64,000 nt of DNA from Bathymodiolus brooksi (lineage: Eukaryota; Mollusca; Bivalvia; Mytilida; Modiolidae). A program made the position numbers and the translations under genes. Within the stretch, counting starts at the first letter, position 1; every line of letters begins with the position of its first letter. The stretch is from assembly GCA_963680875.1 (NCBI GenBank), contig OY804589.1:16450028-16514027 (forward strand), written 5' to 3'. The notes beneath the pieces were generated by a model, which worked only from the letters and a program-made list of their open reading frames with translations, did no database searches and was not told the origin of the DNA. Below, piece by piece: positions 35,766 to 48,500 of this stretch.

Positions 35766-35770
35766 CATCA
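35680..35770 (+). mobile_element. SINE S2 3' end with (AATC)n tail
   Basis: CACGCCACGATATAGTTGAA, ATATTACTTAAACACC, then about 14 AATC units; only the core and tail of S2 are present. Confidence 0.7.
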
Positions 35771-35809
35771 ATAGTTTTTTGTGAGGTCGTGTATTCATTT
35801 TTGTAGTTA

Positions 35810-36520
35810 TATGTGTTGTGTTTTTTGCTTTGTTTTTGTTTGTTTTTGTTTTGTTTTGTTCTTGCTTTTTTATTTTTCTCTTGTGCTTGTGGTTTTGTAT
35901 TTGTGTTTGTGTTTGTATTTTTGTTTTTGTTTTTGTGTTTGTATTTTTGTTTTTGTTTTTGTGTTTGTGTTTGTGTTTGTGTTTTTGTGTTTGTGTTTGT
36001 GTTTGTATTTTTGTTTTTGTTTTTGTGTTTGTGTTTTTGTGTTTGTGTTTGTGTTTGTATTTGTGTTTTTGTTTTTGTGTTTGTGTTTGTGTTTGTGTTT
36101 GTGTTTGTGTTTGTATTTTTGTTTTTGTTTTTGTGTTTGTGTTTGTGTTTTTGTGTTTGTGTTTGTGTTTGTGTTTTTGTGTTTGTGTTTGTGTTTGTGT
36201 TTGTGTTTGTATTTTTGTTTTTGTTTTTGTTTTTGTGTTTGTGTTTTTGTGTTTGTGTTTGTGTTTTTGTGTTTGTGTTTGTGTTTGTGTTTGTATTTTT
36301 GTTTTTGTTTTTGTTTTTGTGTTTGTGTTTTTGTGTTTTTGTTTTTGTTTTTGTGTTTGTGTTTTTGTGTTTGTGTTTGTGTTTTTGTGTTTGTGTTTGT
36401 GTTTTTGTGTTTGTGTTTGTGTTTGTGTTTGTGTTTTTGTGTTTGTGTTTTTGTGTTTGTGTTTGTGTTTGTGTTTTTGTGTTTGTGTTTGTGTTTTTGT
36501 GCTTGTGTTTGTGTTTTTCA
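35810..36520. repeat. (TTTGTG)n / (TTTTTG)n hexamer array
   Basis: Over 700 bp of GTTTGT and TTTTTG hexamers in plus orientation. All reading frames stay open (KHKHK-, FVFVF- and CVCVC-type), which is a by-product of the repeat. The right flank (36525-36575, ACTGGATTCTCCATTTTGAT) is family B in sense orientation, so the array probably grew within a B element. Confidence 0.95.
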
Positions 36521-36579
36521 CTGGATTCTCCATTTTGATTACCCCTTCGATTTTCTCAAATGTTTATTTAATAAACATA

Positions 36580-38380
36580 GGAAACATTCCAGTGGTATAT
36601 AATATAATTTAATATAAAAATCAACAATCAACAACCATATAAAGTAGTAACGTGTGTAATAATGTACAATCTCCAGGATAAAGCATTACTGATATACAAC
36701 GAAAACTAAATGTCAAAGATGTGTTTTAATTAGCTGTTGAACAGTAGCTTTTCCTGTTTTGAACCTATTTATAAATTACAATTTTATGGGGATTATTTCT
36801 GTGAGAAAGCATATATATACGAAAATATTACATAATACTGCTAGTCAAGAGAGTTACGATCAAATGTCAATAGTAAATCTCATGTTTAATTTTTAGCTTA
36901 TCTAAATCTTTTTATTATTGTATCATAAATATAATAAAATTACATAACTACAAAAAGGGAAACCTTTCTGATAATTTGGAACATCATTTCAGAATATAAA
37001 ATACATTTCAACACGTTACATCTAATAGTTTATTAAAAACTTTCTAAATAATTTATTTTAAAATCAATGTTTATTATATTAGAGGTGCATTTATGGTGTT
37101 TAACACCACTTTCACGCCAAAGTCCCTCTAATATTTCATATTAGACAATTCTTTAAGTGTAAAACTGTCTGTAAATAATAAATCTGTTTAATATAAAAAT
37201 TCTGTTTACATATAATACTTGTCTGCTGATGCATTCCATTTGTGCACAGTGTAGACCCATTTTAACAGATCGTTATTATGAAATGAAGTGCACGCCACGA
37301 TATAGATGATAAAGTTTGCGCTCAACACCAATCAATCAATAAATATATGACAAAAACAAAAAATAATCGTTTTTCTCTATTTTCACTTCAGTATGATAAC
37401 ACAATGTCTGACATTATATTAAAATGTATTGAATCACATTTCATGGATGAAATATGAAAGAAATATATTTGTGATGTAATATGCGTTACACAAAATGAAG
37501 CAAGTTTGACAAACGGACTAATATTTTTTTTTCAATTTCAAACCAAAATGATCACACTCAAATTTTAGATATAATAAACAAATGCCTTGGAAAATATTGA
37601 AATAACAACGAAATATATGGCATGATTAAATAATATTTCTAACACAATGTAATTAAATGTGTAGTACACACAATGAAGATTATAAATCAATATTAATGAT
37701 GCATTGCATACATAGCATGTCAGATTTCATGTACAGTCACAGCTGTATATAAAAACACCCAAGGGAACCTGCCCTTTATAAGACATTGTCCTTTATATAC
37801 ATGTTCTAATTATATACACTATTCATTAATAAGGAAAATGAGCCTGCCCTTTATAGACAGAGATTTGTTACATGTATATAGAAATGCTCTTTAAAGTAGG
37901 GTATACTGTATTCCATTCCAATCAGATCTTATGTTTTTAGAATATAATAACAGAGATCCCTGTGGTGGCCAATACAAATGTTTTTAGTTCACGTATAATC
38001 AGGATAATCTGGTCTGTGTATTGATGATCTGAAACACACAAAAATAAATCAAATAGTATAACCGATTAAATTGAGCGATTATTTGCTGTTCAATTTGTTA
38101 GTAGCATCATACATTACTTTTTGTCTTAAGAATAATGGTCTTTAATCAATATGTTATATCTTCCAAGCTAGTCGTCAGAGTAACGCGACGGGTGTCACTA
38201 ATGGAACAAGAACTACAATCCCGTCCTATGCACCCGAGTTCAATCCGGTTAATTACTATTGATTCGGAATTTAGCACCTTAATCGTGGTAGTTTTAATTG
38301 TTATATACCATTAATTATATCCAGTTATGATTAAAAGGTAAAAATAAATGTATGCAGCCATTTTGCAGTATTTGAGTAGG
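36580..38380. other. Mostly unassigned AT-rich sequence
   Basis: Contains only SINE S2 scraps: GGTGTTTAACACCACTTTCA at about 37096 and GCACGCCACGATATAG..AACACCAATCAATCAAT at about 37290-37345. No supported gene. Confidence 0.5.
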
Positions 38381-38384
38381 TAGG

Positions 38385-38505
38385 AAGGTTTACTATGCGG
38401 AATACATACTATATAGTAAACGTTCCCCATGGAGGAAGGTTTACTATATAGTAAATCTTCCAGGGGGGTTAATCTACTATGGGGGAAGGTTTACTCTATG
38501 AAACC
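38385..38505. repeat. Short local repeat of GGAAGGTTTACTAT
   Basis: GGAAGGTTTACTAT recurs at about 38385, 38432 and 38485, with TATATAGTAAA between, forming small palindromes (TTTACTATATAGTAAA). Confidence 0.7.
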
Positions 38506-38789
38506 GGTCGTCATTATCTCCATTATGTAGCATAACTCTTTTGCAGCCCCCCAAAAAACAACCCAAAAATACCGTCATCATGGTCATCGCATCTTCCAAG
38601 CATCTTTTGTGACAATTTAGAAATTGAGCTACACATTCTTTGGTATATTCTTTATTGACATACACTACCTATGTATTACTTACTCTTATCTCTTGTATTC
38701 GTTGTACAATGGATCACTGATTGGTTTTATACGTGGTCTTTTGATTGCGAACTGGTAAAAAGAAAAATGGACAATTGAAATATATTATG

Positions 38790-39145
38790 AATAGTTTGAA
38801 GATAAGAAAGAAGTAATCATAATCCGCAATAATAAAATACAAACAATACAATGGCCAAGCGAAAAAGAAGAAAAGGGAAACAATAAAAGAAATGTTGAAA
38901 AAACACTACACACAGAATAAAAAGATTGAGCAACATAAACCCCATTAAAACCTGATATATGTGCATCTACCAAGCCAGAACCGTTTTGTTGTTTTGATGG
39001 AATTTACCATCATGGCTTTAAAGAAAAGTTTGAAGATACCAAAGGGGTAATAAGAAGCCGTAAATTGAAGGACAGACACCACAATGTCGGAAAGAAAGAA
39101 AAAAAGACAAAAGGACACACAGCGATCTAAAAAATTAAAATTAAA
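38790..39145 (-). mobile_element. Two dispersed family A copies
   Basis: One at about 38795-38965 (AATACAATGGCCAAGCG, AAAAGATTGAGCAAC) and a shorter one at about 39020-39140 (AGTTTGAAGATACCAAAGGG). Confidence 0.55.
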
Positions 39146-39419
39146 CTTTGTTTAGGCTCTTTGAGTTTCTTGCTCTCAAAGACATTAAATTGTTTAACTT
39201 ACAACTATGACCGTACATGACAACGATTTTTTCAGAAACACGTTTTTATTACTTACCTCCTCTGGACAAAGCGCTGCATTGTAGTAAGAACTTTCACTTT
39301 CCCTGTCGTTGTCTAGTGACGATGGGTTGTATATGTATGTCTATAAAGAAAAAATATGAAATGAGATTAAATCAAAACTTCGATACAGAAATTAGTGCAC
39401 AGGACACGTTTCTAGAATA

Positions 39420-39725
39420 ACACCCACCAGGTACGTTCAAAGTTTTAGATATTCACGGTTTAACTACTATCACATGGTATATGCCTCTCCTGGTGCACTC
39501 ACAATTACATTCCCTAAATAATATAATATATTAAAACTATGGTTTATTTCCCTCATACATAGGCGACCATAGCCGATTTTGGCTATCATGTTTAGGTCGA
39601 TTGATTTACTTGCTTTTAAATTCTTTAGCTTTGCTATCTTTTGTATCTTCTGACTATGCACGTATATGATGAATGCTATTCCAGAAACGTGTCGTGTGCA
39701 CTAATTGAGATATCATCGTTTTAAC
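39420..39725 (+). mobile_element. Dispersed family E copy, with flanking fragments
   Basis: CATACATAGGCGACCATAGC, TTTTGGCTATCATGTTTAGG, CTATTCCAGAAACGTGTCGT in E order. Smaller E fragments lie at 39150-39260 (plus) and 39370-39420 (minus). Confidence 0.6.
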
Positions 39726-39859
39726 CTATTTCATGTATTATAAAAATAAAACCGATCCGTTCACAGGATACGTTTACATGTGTTCCGTTTGTGTGGTGTT
39801 AGTTATTTCCTGAGTAAATACTATGTCGTTATCAACTTTTTTTTACAACAGCTTGGCCA

Positions 39860-40235
39860 ACAATCACTCACTCATTTTACGCGCAAATTGCACTGGACAT
39901 CAGGAGTGATTGTTGTTTAACGACAAATAAACAACTTTTAGCTATTTCATGGTGATAACAAGTTACATTAAATGAGATGGTATCCACTGTGTACTAGACC
40001 AAGACACGTATTTCAATTTGTTAAGGGCCCATCTTACTGAAACGACAGTCAGCGAGTAGACATGTCGTTGCGCCACTCGAACTCATTTTCTTGATCCTTG
40101 GTTAATGAGCTCTTGTTCTTACTCCTGAGTGCTGCATGCTTAGTTGAGACGTTGCAACCACAATATTTTTTGGTTTGACCCGACCAGGGCTTCAAACCAT
40201 GATCTACTGCACTCGAGTCTCGGACACTCAATACT
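39860..40235 (-). mobile_element. tRNA-Gly-like SINE (family S3), minus copy
   Basis: From a CAACAATCACTCACTCA tail at 39860 back to a head near 40200 with GACCCGACCAGGGCTTCAAA (B-box side). Internal CGACAGTCAGCGAGTAGACA and TTGGTTTGACC match other S3 copies. A duplicated tail piece is present at 39905. Confidence 0.6.
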
Positions 40236-40277
40236 TTTCACCAACAATGCATTTGGTCTCTAAATATCATTGTGCTA

Positions 40278-40540
40278 TACTGATACTGGTAGGGTTTATG
40301 GTGTTTAACGCCCCTTTCAACAATATTACAGTTATATTGTGGTGGTTAATTTTATTGGTGGAGGACACCGAAGTACCAGGAGAAAACCACCGACCTGACG
40401 TAAATCATGGGTAAACTTTATCAAATAATGTTGTATCGATTACACCTCGCCTGATCGGTTTTGAAAAATCAACGTTAGTGGTGATAGTCACTGATTGTAC
40501 AGCTGTAAATCCAACTACCATAAGATCACAACTACGACAG
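40278..40540 (-). mobile_element. SINE S2, minus copy
   Basis: GTGTTTAACGCCCCTTTCAA, CAATATTACAGTTATATTGT, GAGGACACCGAAGTACCAGG, GAGAAAACCACCGACCTGAC, then a tRNA-like head with GTGATAGTCACTGATTG. Nearly full-length. Confidence 0.7.
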
Positions 40541-40789
40541 CCCCTACATATATGCTGATACTAAAACTTCAAATGACCTACATTTCTTCTGTTAGTATCT
40601 TCTTCTATTACTGTATATATTCTGTTGTCCTCATAAGTCTGTATGGGGTCCAAATAAATATCAGATGGTTTATGACGTCGATCTAAGGAATGGCTGTAAC
40701 CAATCGTATCATAGTCCTTCCTACAATGACATTGTTAAACAGTAATTGTAATGTGTTATTATATCATAGGCCGTTTTTTCTAATAAATT

Positions 40790-40950
40790 AAGAAATAAAT
40801 CATGGAAGCCAGAATGTGTTCGGAGATTTAACATGGATTGACGGATATTAGTATTTTATCCCGAGCCAGAAGCGAGGGATAAAATTTACTAATATCCGCC
40901 AATCCATGGTAAAACGCAAAGCACATTATGGCTTCCATGATTTATTTCGA
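40790..40950. repeat. Fold-back element with 70-bp arms
   Basis: GAAATAAATCATGGAAGCCA at the left pairs with TGGCTTCCATGATTTATTTC at the right; TGGATTGACGGATATTAGTA pairs with TACTAATATCCGCCAATCCA. The centre reads GGGATAAAA on both sides of a short loop. MITE-like. Confidence 0.85.
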
Positions 40951-41043
40951 TTCTGATATGTCTAAGAGTACAAATACGGTAGTATACTTTGATTGGAAGA
41001 CTGTAATTTATATTTACACTTGCGGAAAAATGTCGCACACAAT

Positions 41044-41230
41044 TTATATAACTCGAATAATATTGCGCCCTCTATCGGCATTATTCGGGTTACAATTTAA
41101 GCCGCCACTGGAAAAGTCAGTCACATTAACCTGCGCATGTGGAAATGAGATTATACCGAATGGATAACTCGCTCGTTTGTTAACAAAGCGAAAGAAGGAG
41201 GTCATGTTAGAATATCTTGTAACATCAGGA
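41044..41230 (-). other. Conserved open segment shared with 60080
   Basis: A minus-strand frame containing MTSFFRFVNKRASYPFGI also occurs on the plus strand at 60081-60134 with 18 identical residues. The DNA is also nearly identical there, so protein-level conservation cannot be claimed. It may be a piece of an unrecognised element. Confidence 0.4.
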
Positions 41231-41264
41231 AATGAGAACGTTACGGGGACTTTCAAAGACTTTT

Positions 41265-41400
41265 CATAAACATTATAGAGACACTGAAGGGGCATTCTAA
41301 AATGGATAATCCAGAGACACTTGCAACATAGATGAAGAAAAACAAAACACAATATAACACAATACGTGTTGGATACCACTACGCGCAAAGAAACACAAAT
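41265..41400 (-). mobile_element. Dispersed family B fragment
   Basis: CATTATAGAGACACTGAAGG, GGATAATCCAGAGACACTTG, CAACATAGATG and ACACAATACGTGTTGGATAC match family B segments. Confidence 0.5.
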
Positions 41401-41530
41401 AACGTAAATAAAACATAAACCCTGGCCTCCTACAAACAACTAGAGGAAAAGACGAACCGAACATCGTTTTAATGCGGAAATCGAAACGGACATCACAACA
41501 CGCAATTCAGAACGTAAAGACACACAATAT
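41400..41530. repeat. Single-copy form of the 57-bp minisatellite unit
   Basis: Reads CTCCTACAAACAACTAGAGG, AAAAGACGAACCGAACATCG, then TTTTAATGCGGAAATC..GACATCACAACACG. The array at 57063-58520 repeats this unit and exits into the same GACATCACAACACG flank. This locus looks like the unexpanded parental state. Confidence 0.75.
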
Positions 41531-41799
41531 GACTCACGATGTAGACGAAATATTTGCAGCAAGGAACATTGTAATATATTTGGCATTTGTCTTCTTTATA
41601 ATCAGCATGGAAAACTGGACAAAGGTTAAAAGATAAAATAAATGGAAGCTAAAATTATTATTGTATTTTATTTTCGCCACAGAAGTTTAGAATACGCAAG
41701 GAAACTATTGCTTGTAACGCTAGTAAATAATCCTTATTAATTTCGGGATTGCCAAGGAATTCGACCGGAGATAACATTGTATTTAAGTTTAAAAGCTAG

Positions 41800-42005
41800 T
41801 AAAAACCGAAGAAGCAATCAAGAATGGATAATCTAAGACACTGGTCACAATGAGCATAAAATACAGTACGAAGGCCAACAATGCAAAAATTATACACGGA
41901 AAACTCAATTGATTACAACACGGATGCCATATAAAAACGATAGTGAACCCAGGTGCTTGTGAAGGATAAGCAGTTCCTGTGGTGTCGTATAAGATACCCG
42001 TCATG
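41800..42005 (-). mobile_element. Dispersed family B copy
   Basis: AATCAAGAATGGATAATC, ACACTGG, TGAACCCAGGTGCTTG, CAGTTCCTG, CGTATAAGATACCCGTCATG follow family B order. Confidence 0.55.
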
Positions 42006-42348
42006 TCCGGTAGAGGTCTCGTTGGTAATACAACCTTTATCCAAACTCAGTTAGATCTATCGATGACTATACTTTGCTTTATCTTTTTCGACAGCAAAAT
42101 CGACCGCTACAGCATAACTCACATATTGTTAAAATAATCACATATAAATAATATGTCACACAAAATAGATGTTTTTGATAACTCTTATTACAATGCCGCA
42201 TATATATTGATCTACGAATTAGTGATTTATATCAACTCTCGTTTATGCCACACTATAACTTTTGACCATTGTATCGTCTGTCTTTTTTTACGATTTACAT
42301 ATAATGATTACCCCTTTGTTATCATTAAACTCTTCTTAAACACACTAC

Positions 42349-42547
42349 TTACATTTCATAATCCTTGTCGTGCTTGTCCTTTCGTCTACAGCGCCTACAT
42401 GCTATACACATGATAATACAGATTAGTATTAACAAGCCAACACTACTACAGGTAATTGCTATTATGTACTCAGATTCCAATTTAAGTTTTTCTGTTTTCA
42501 CGTTACACGTATCTCCAGAATAAACGAATGTATCGCTTGACTTACAT
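42349..42547 (-). CDS. Mucin exon 7: EGF end, transmembrane helix, tail
   Basis: Completes the EGF (CVCKSSDTFVYSGDTC), then a linker, a helix of about 22 residues (IIAITCSSVGLLILICIIMC), a Cys/Arg-rich juxtamembrane stretch and DKDYEM before TAA. TTTTTTAG acceptor. A consensus GTAAGT overlaps the stop, so this may not be the true end. Confidence 0.83.
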
Positions 42548-45500
42548 CTAAAAAATAAATGTTTTCTTATTAATCATGGGATACAAGGAAGTATACATAT
42601 AAGTAATTTCGCAATACAGTATTTCTATCTTTTAAAGGCACTCCCTTTGCAATGCAAATTTGGCCTTATAATCGATGTGGTCTCTCTCGATGGGTACAAT
42701 TCAATAGCGTGATTCCTATCTCCTCACGGCACCACTGATGGGAATTCGAGCCTTAATACTTACACCAACTGTTCATATTTGCAACGACGTAGATAAGAAC
42801 GAGAGTGTCTCCGGTCAATTAGCACTAACTGTTGAATATTACTCTATCTTTAAGTGTGACAGTCCCGATAAAGCTGGAAAAATACTTAAGCAAAGTATTT
42901 CCCTTTGGTACAAGTATTTCAATGGAATGAGGTGGGGGTTAACTAGTTTGGTAGGCCTAAGCCACCACTCCTAGTGAAATAATAAGTCATGTGAGTCAAA
43001 TGCTAACCCTCACAAACGTTAGAGGAACCGATGGGACAATGAAGAATGGACAATTCGCAGAAACTGGTAATATAAGGCACACAAGACACAGGACGGAAAA
43101 AGACCACAGAAAACTAAACAGACGGGTAAAACTGACAACAACATAAACAAGGGGTGACATTAGTTCTATAAATGATGATCTTAACCATCATTTAAATATT
43201 AGATACATTTAGAACTAAAACTGACCATAAACACCAATAATCATAACTCTAAACAAACGGAAGACAATTTTAACTTACATTTTTCAATCCAGGGACCGTC
43301 GTGGTCGTGATCGTATGATAGTTGGATTTACAACTACATATGCAATCAGTGCCTATCACCACTAACGTTGCGAGGTCGAATCCCGCTCATGGCGAGGTGT
43401 ACTCAATACAACATTATGTGAAAAAAATTGTCAGTGACTTGCGACAGATCCGTGGTTTTCTCTGGGTACTCCGGTTTCTTCACCAATACAAATGACCGCC
43501 ACGATATAGCTGAAATATTGCTGAAAGTAGTGCTAAACACAATAACCTGACTCCCTTTTGAATCCACTGAGAAAAAAAATGAAGATAATATTAACTTACA
43601 CACATCTTGGTATTCCTTCTGAATCCACATAACAATCACCATGGCCACCACAATATTTTGTCTGTGGATCAGGCATACACTTATAGTAACATTTATTTGC
43701 TGCATTGTTGAAACTGTAATCTAATCCACATACTAATTTGTCATGATTTTTCAGTATTTGTTTCACAGCTACAACACATATAAATGATTAGTCCTGGAGG
43801 ATATCATCCACTGAGTAGACAGTATTTCATCACTGACAAAATTTATTAGCTGGATATACTTATATTTGTTATTTACAGTATCAACTCCTCAATAATCTAA
43901 TTGTTTTCTACACTGTTATTTAGTATTGAAATTTACAGTTCCTAAGTCATGTAATTATTATTGAAAATAAGATTCTCCTCCCACTGACAGACGCGACCTT
44001 CATCGAATTTTGCTATCCTGTTTAAGACGTTTGTTCTTAACCTTCCTAAAATTTAAAATTATTTGGATTTCCAATCTTTTGACTATTAGCGTACCTGAAC
44101 ATGGATATTCCAGAATCACACATATACATGACCCTCACTTTCCTGGCATGGTAGAGGACATGCCAGATACATATTTTGTATAGTCACTTGCAACATTTTA
44201 AAATTCCAAAATCTTATACAATGTATCGCTAACATACACACACATGAAAGCTAACTTTCCTGGCTTGGTGCATGCACGTCAATGGAAAAGTGTCGGGATA
44301 AACGAGTTTTATTAGCCAAAACGTCCCTTCTTAGGAAAGGAGATGAAACCAAGTTTTAAAATGCTTTTATGGATATGTTTTACTTACCGGAAGATATCGC
44401 TGTTAAGATTATTTTCCTTATATAACCTGGTGTTAATTCGCAATCGGCTATTATAACGTTTTCCAGTTGTTTCGTCTTTTCCTGTATTTCATCTTCAAGC
44501 GTCTCTGTCTGGTTTGTATAATACGGGTGGATATTTAAATCAAAATGTGGTACAGTAGAGCCATTGCTGAAGTGTGAAATATAGTCATTTACATGTATAA
44601 TATTTAAGCACATATTAATTACTGTAAGATAATAATTGTCTGTTAAGGCAAGTGATTTATATTATTAATCACACCAATGTGAGTGTTATCATTACGACAC
44701 ACAAGACGAGCACGCAAACAACTACATCAATGAAGCGGTTTGTTTGGTCTGACGAGTTTTTATGAAATATAATGAAAAACATCACCGTGGTAACAGTCCC
44801 GAAATCTAATAAAAACTCGTAGAAACAGAAGAAAAATCGTTACCTCTAGCACACGTATCCACTCACTTTCATAACCTGTCGCTAGTCACTGATGAACTTC
44901 ATCACATGATCTTGCGTGAAATTCGAACTCACACCTATGATGGTGATATATGTTGATTGCATAGGTAGTTGTAAATCCAACTTCCATACGAACATGACGG
45001 TCCCTTTTGGAAGCATTTACAAATAGTTCATATAATGTAAGTTTCTATGCTCCTTATAATATATTTTTTCAATATGTTATATTTCAATTTTGCATTTAGA
45101 TTAATTATTATGAAATAAAAAATACCTGAACTTGTAAACTCTGACACTCTCAAAACTGGTCATATTTTCATAAACATAAGTCAACTACAATGTGAAAGAG
45201 AGAGATTATATAAAGCTTGTTTCTAAAAACACCTACTAATTATCATATCAACACGTATATAGATGTAATTACTATATATTTGCATTATATGCCACTGATA
45301 TGAGATTGTGTTCGCATTAGAACAGCTTTATGCATGTTAAGGACATGGTACATATACATATATTTATCTTGAACCGATTAGTTCCGTTATTTGAACTACA
45401 AAAATAGTATAATGTATGAACAATACACACCGTTGCCGCCACCTGATAACATTGGATTTACAAAAGACTTTAACATCAATAATTATTTTGCTTGCCTGTT

Positions 45501-48500
45501 CCTTAAAATGGACGACTATTCGATGTTTAAACATAGTTGAATAATTACAAAAACAATGTACTTTGCACAAAACAAAACAAAGCAACAACAACAACATCAA
45601 AAAACAACAACAACAACAAAAAAGCAAAAAAAAAAATAAAATAAAATACGCCCCCCAAAAAAACAACAAAAAAAACAAAAACAAAATCAAACAAACAAAC
45701 AAAGCAAGCAACATAAACCAGCAAATAAACGAAATAAAATAAACCCTCAGAAAGTCATATCAAAAGAAGGATTAGATACATGTGTGTTCGTTCTGCATAT
45801 TGTGATCGGACTGGATACGATATACAAATGTGTCCGAATTTGTATTGTTGTTCTCACAATAATATCTTTTTAAAGTCTTATTTTTCAGGAATCACTGTAT
45901 TTTATTTTAAGAGTTGGCGGTGTCAGCTGGGGATTTACTAAAATCCGGATAGGAACTCGGCCAATACGAACAAACATAAACATTAACCGAGTCATTCCGA
46001 ATTGAGGATGAGCACGTAGAGTTGTCATTTCAGACATTCAGTTACCAACATACTTAAGGATTTAGAATTATCATCATTGGAAATCAGACGAAAAAATAGA
46101 AAGGCTATGCTTGCTTCACAAACCTTTTCATCATCAGGTAGCGATAAATATACCAGATTATATACAACAACAATACAGGACAACCAGGCAATATCACCCA
46201 CGGGAATTGTACAAATGTACAAACATCCAGTAACACTTATAAATGCAGCTTCTTTCCTCGGACCATCAAGGACTGGAATAATTTACCCTCAAAGTTGTTG
46301 AATATAGATGATGTGGAGACATTCAAGAAAAGCCTCACATCACATCATATTTAACAGAGTAACAAGGAAGAAACACTGATTTTACATTGAACATGTAAAT
46401 ATGTTTTTAGTGAGCACCATATTGGATAATAGAACATACAATATTTGCGTGATGAGTCCTAGAACCTTTGCAATTTAACAATGTAGATGTAGATTAAGAT
46501 GGCAGTCAATATTAACAAAATATTATTTCTAGTTGTTTTATCATTTCTCAATATTTACCTTATGTTCTACTTCTTTTTTAAGATTCTCGAACTTGGATGA
46601 ATGAATATTCTTCAATTCGGAATCATATGCTTTATTGATGGATATTGTCAGCTTTATAGGAACAACTACACCTAAAACAGAAACAAAGATGCTACATTTT
46701 AACAGGATATCTATTACAATTGCCTCATTTTACCTTCATATACTAGTATAAAGAATAGACACAAACCAGCATAACACACTTCGAAAATTAGCATATACAT
46801 AAACAGACTATAATTCAAAAAGCATAGAGAATGTGATTAAATATGGACAGAAAGTCATCTGTTTAATCAATATTAGTATGGTTCGTGCATGAAATACAAT
46901 AGAATATCCAATATAAGTTGTCTACGTTCATACTTGCATTATTCCAGAAATGCGTCGTGGATACTGAATCAGATATCTACTTCTTTTATTAGAATATAAT
47001 CGCAAGAAAGGTTTTCTAGTAGGTGCATCGATTAGTACGGCTTCATATGTTTCTATGGTTGCAAACATTGCACATATTACTTTATTTTGCTTACTTAGCA
47101 GACAACAACCAAAGCATGAGTAATGCCCCTTATAGCACTGTACAATACGACTAAATACGGATTTTCGGTACGTCCAATATGTCAAAGATATATAACTTCC
47201 GCTTGTAAAATACGGAAGAAATAATCTATGATCATATCTCATTAATGGACGTTTCTCACTGGATTATAATTATAGCTGTACATATATTCTATATTCTTGT
47301 TATTCGCATGTTTGCAGGAATTAATTGAAAACTGATGTGTGCAAATATATTTCTTAATATGCATACATCTTGTAAACAGTATTTGTCAACGTATTTTTTT
47401 CTATATATTTCATTTAAAATCACAACTTAAAAAAATGCTAAGGTCAATTCTTGTCCGATTTTAATGAATGTATATCGACAACTGTGTTAATTATGTAGTT
47501 GGTGGTAGTTCGGTACTAGGAGTGGCTAAATGTTATATTTAGGTCCGTGACCATATATAGCAAACCAAATTATTCAGTCAATGTAATTTGAGCGCAGGAT
47601 AAAAACGGTATTTCACCTAGCGAAATGAAAACATCTATTTCACAGTGACGTTACATAGCCACTCCCTTCACAATATCATTGAATGTCCGACAATTAAAAC
47701 AAGTTCATTTTATAAACGTCTTATTACCTTGAACAAATGTGTAAATCTATGTAATAAATATTATCACATATTTTATTGAACTAACGCCGACTTTGCATGT
47801 GTAATAAAAGCATAATTTGCGGCGTGTTATTTCCATCAGGGGCAATAACATTTTACGAGGGCAATAACATGTTATCTGCCCTGGCAAACAATGTGATAAA
47901 TAGATTAATACATGGCCTTTTTCATATTGCCCTTGTCATCAGCCCTCGACTGATATCGTCCCTCGGGACCGATATCAAGGTATCGTGGTGATAGCAAGGG
48001 CAATATGAAAAAGACCATGTATTAATCTATAAGTATCGAAAATAAATCACTTGTAACCGAAGAAATACGACAGTTAACTATTGTGCTAACGGTTAGTCGT
48101 GATGTATTGTCTATATTCTGAATGCAATCGTAGTTATACTATGCGCTATGGTTAGGATTATGGTATTTAACACCTTTTTGTAGCAAAATCTCAGTTATAT
48201 CGTGACGATCAGTTTTATTGATGATGGAAAACGGAATACCACCGACATGTTGCAAGTCACATAATGTATAATGTTGTATCAAGTACATCTCCCCATGAGC
48301 GGGATACGAACTCATAACTTTCGTGGTGACATACACTTATTGGACAAGAAGTTGTTTATCCAACTATTATAAGATCACGACCACGACGGTCCAGTTATTG
48401 TACTATATAAAACACATGATAAAAACTAATTGGACAAAAGTGTTTAATTTACCTGTATTGGGAATGATCACGGGTGCAGGTGTTGTAGTAGCTGAGATTA

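Noticed and set aside
35760..36612. Four overlapping frames of about 240-270 residues (KHKHKN, FVFVFC and CVCVCV repeats)
   Set aside because: Pure translation of a TTTGTG/TTTTTG hexamer array; no unique domain on either side.
42738..42974. Plus-strand frame of 78 residues in mucin intron 6
   Set aside because: No domain, on the opposite strand within an intron, and overlapping repeat family C.
45364..45714. Hydrophobic minus-strand frame (LLALFVCLILFLFFLLFF type)
   Set aside because: Encoded by an A/CA-rich low-complexity tract inside a mucin intron; composition alone explains it.
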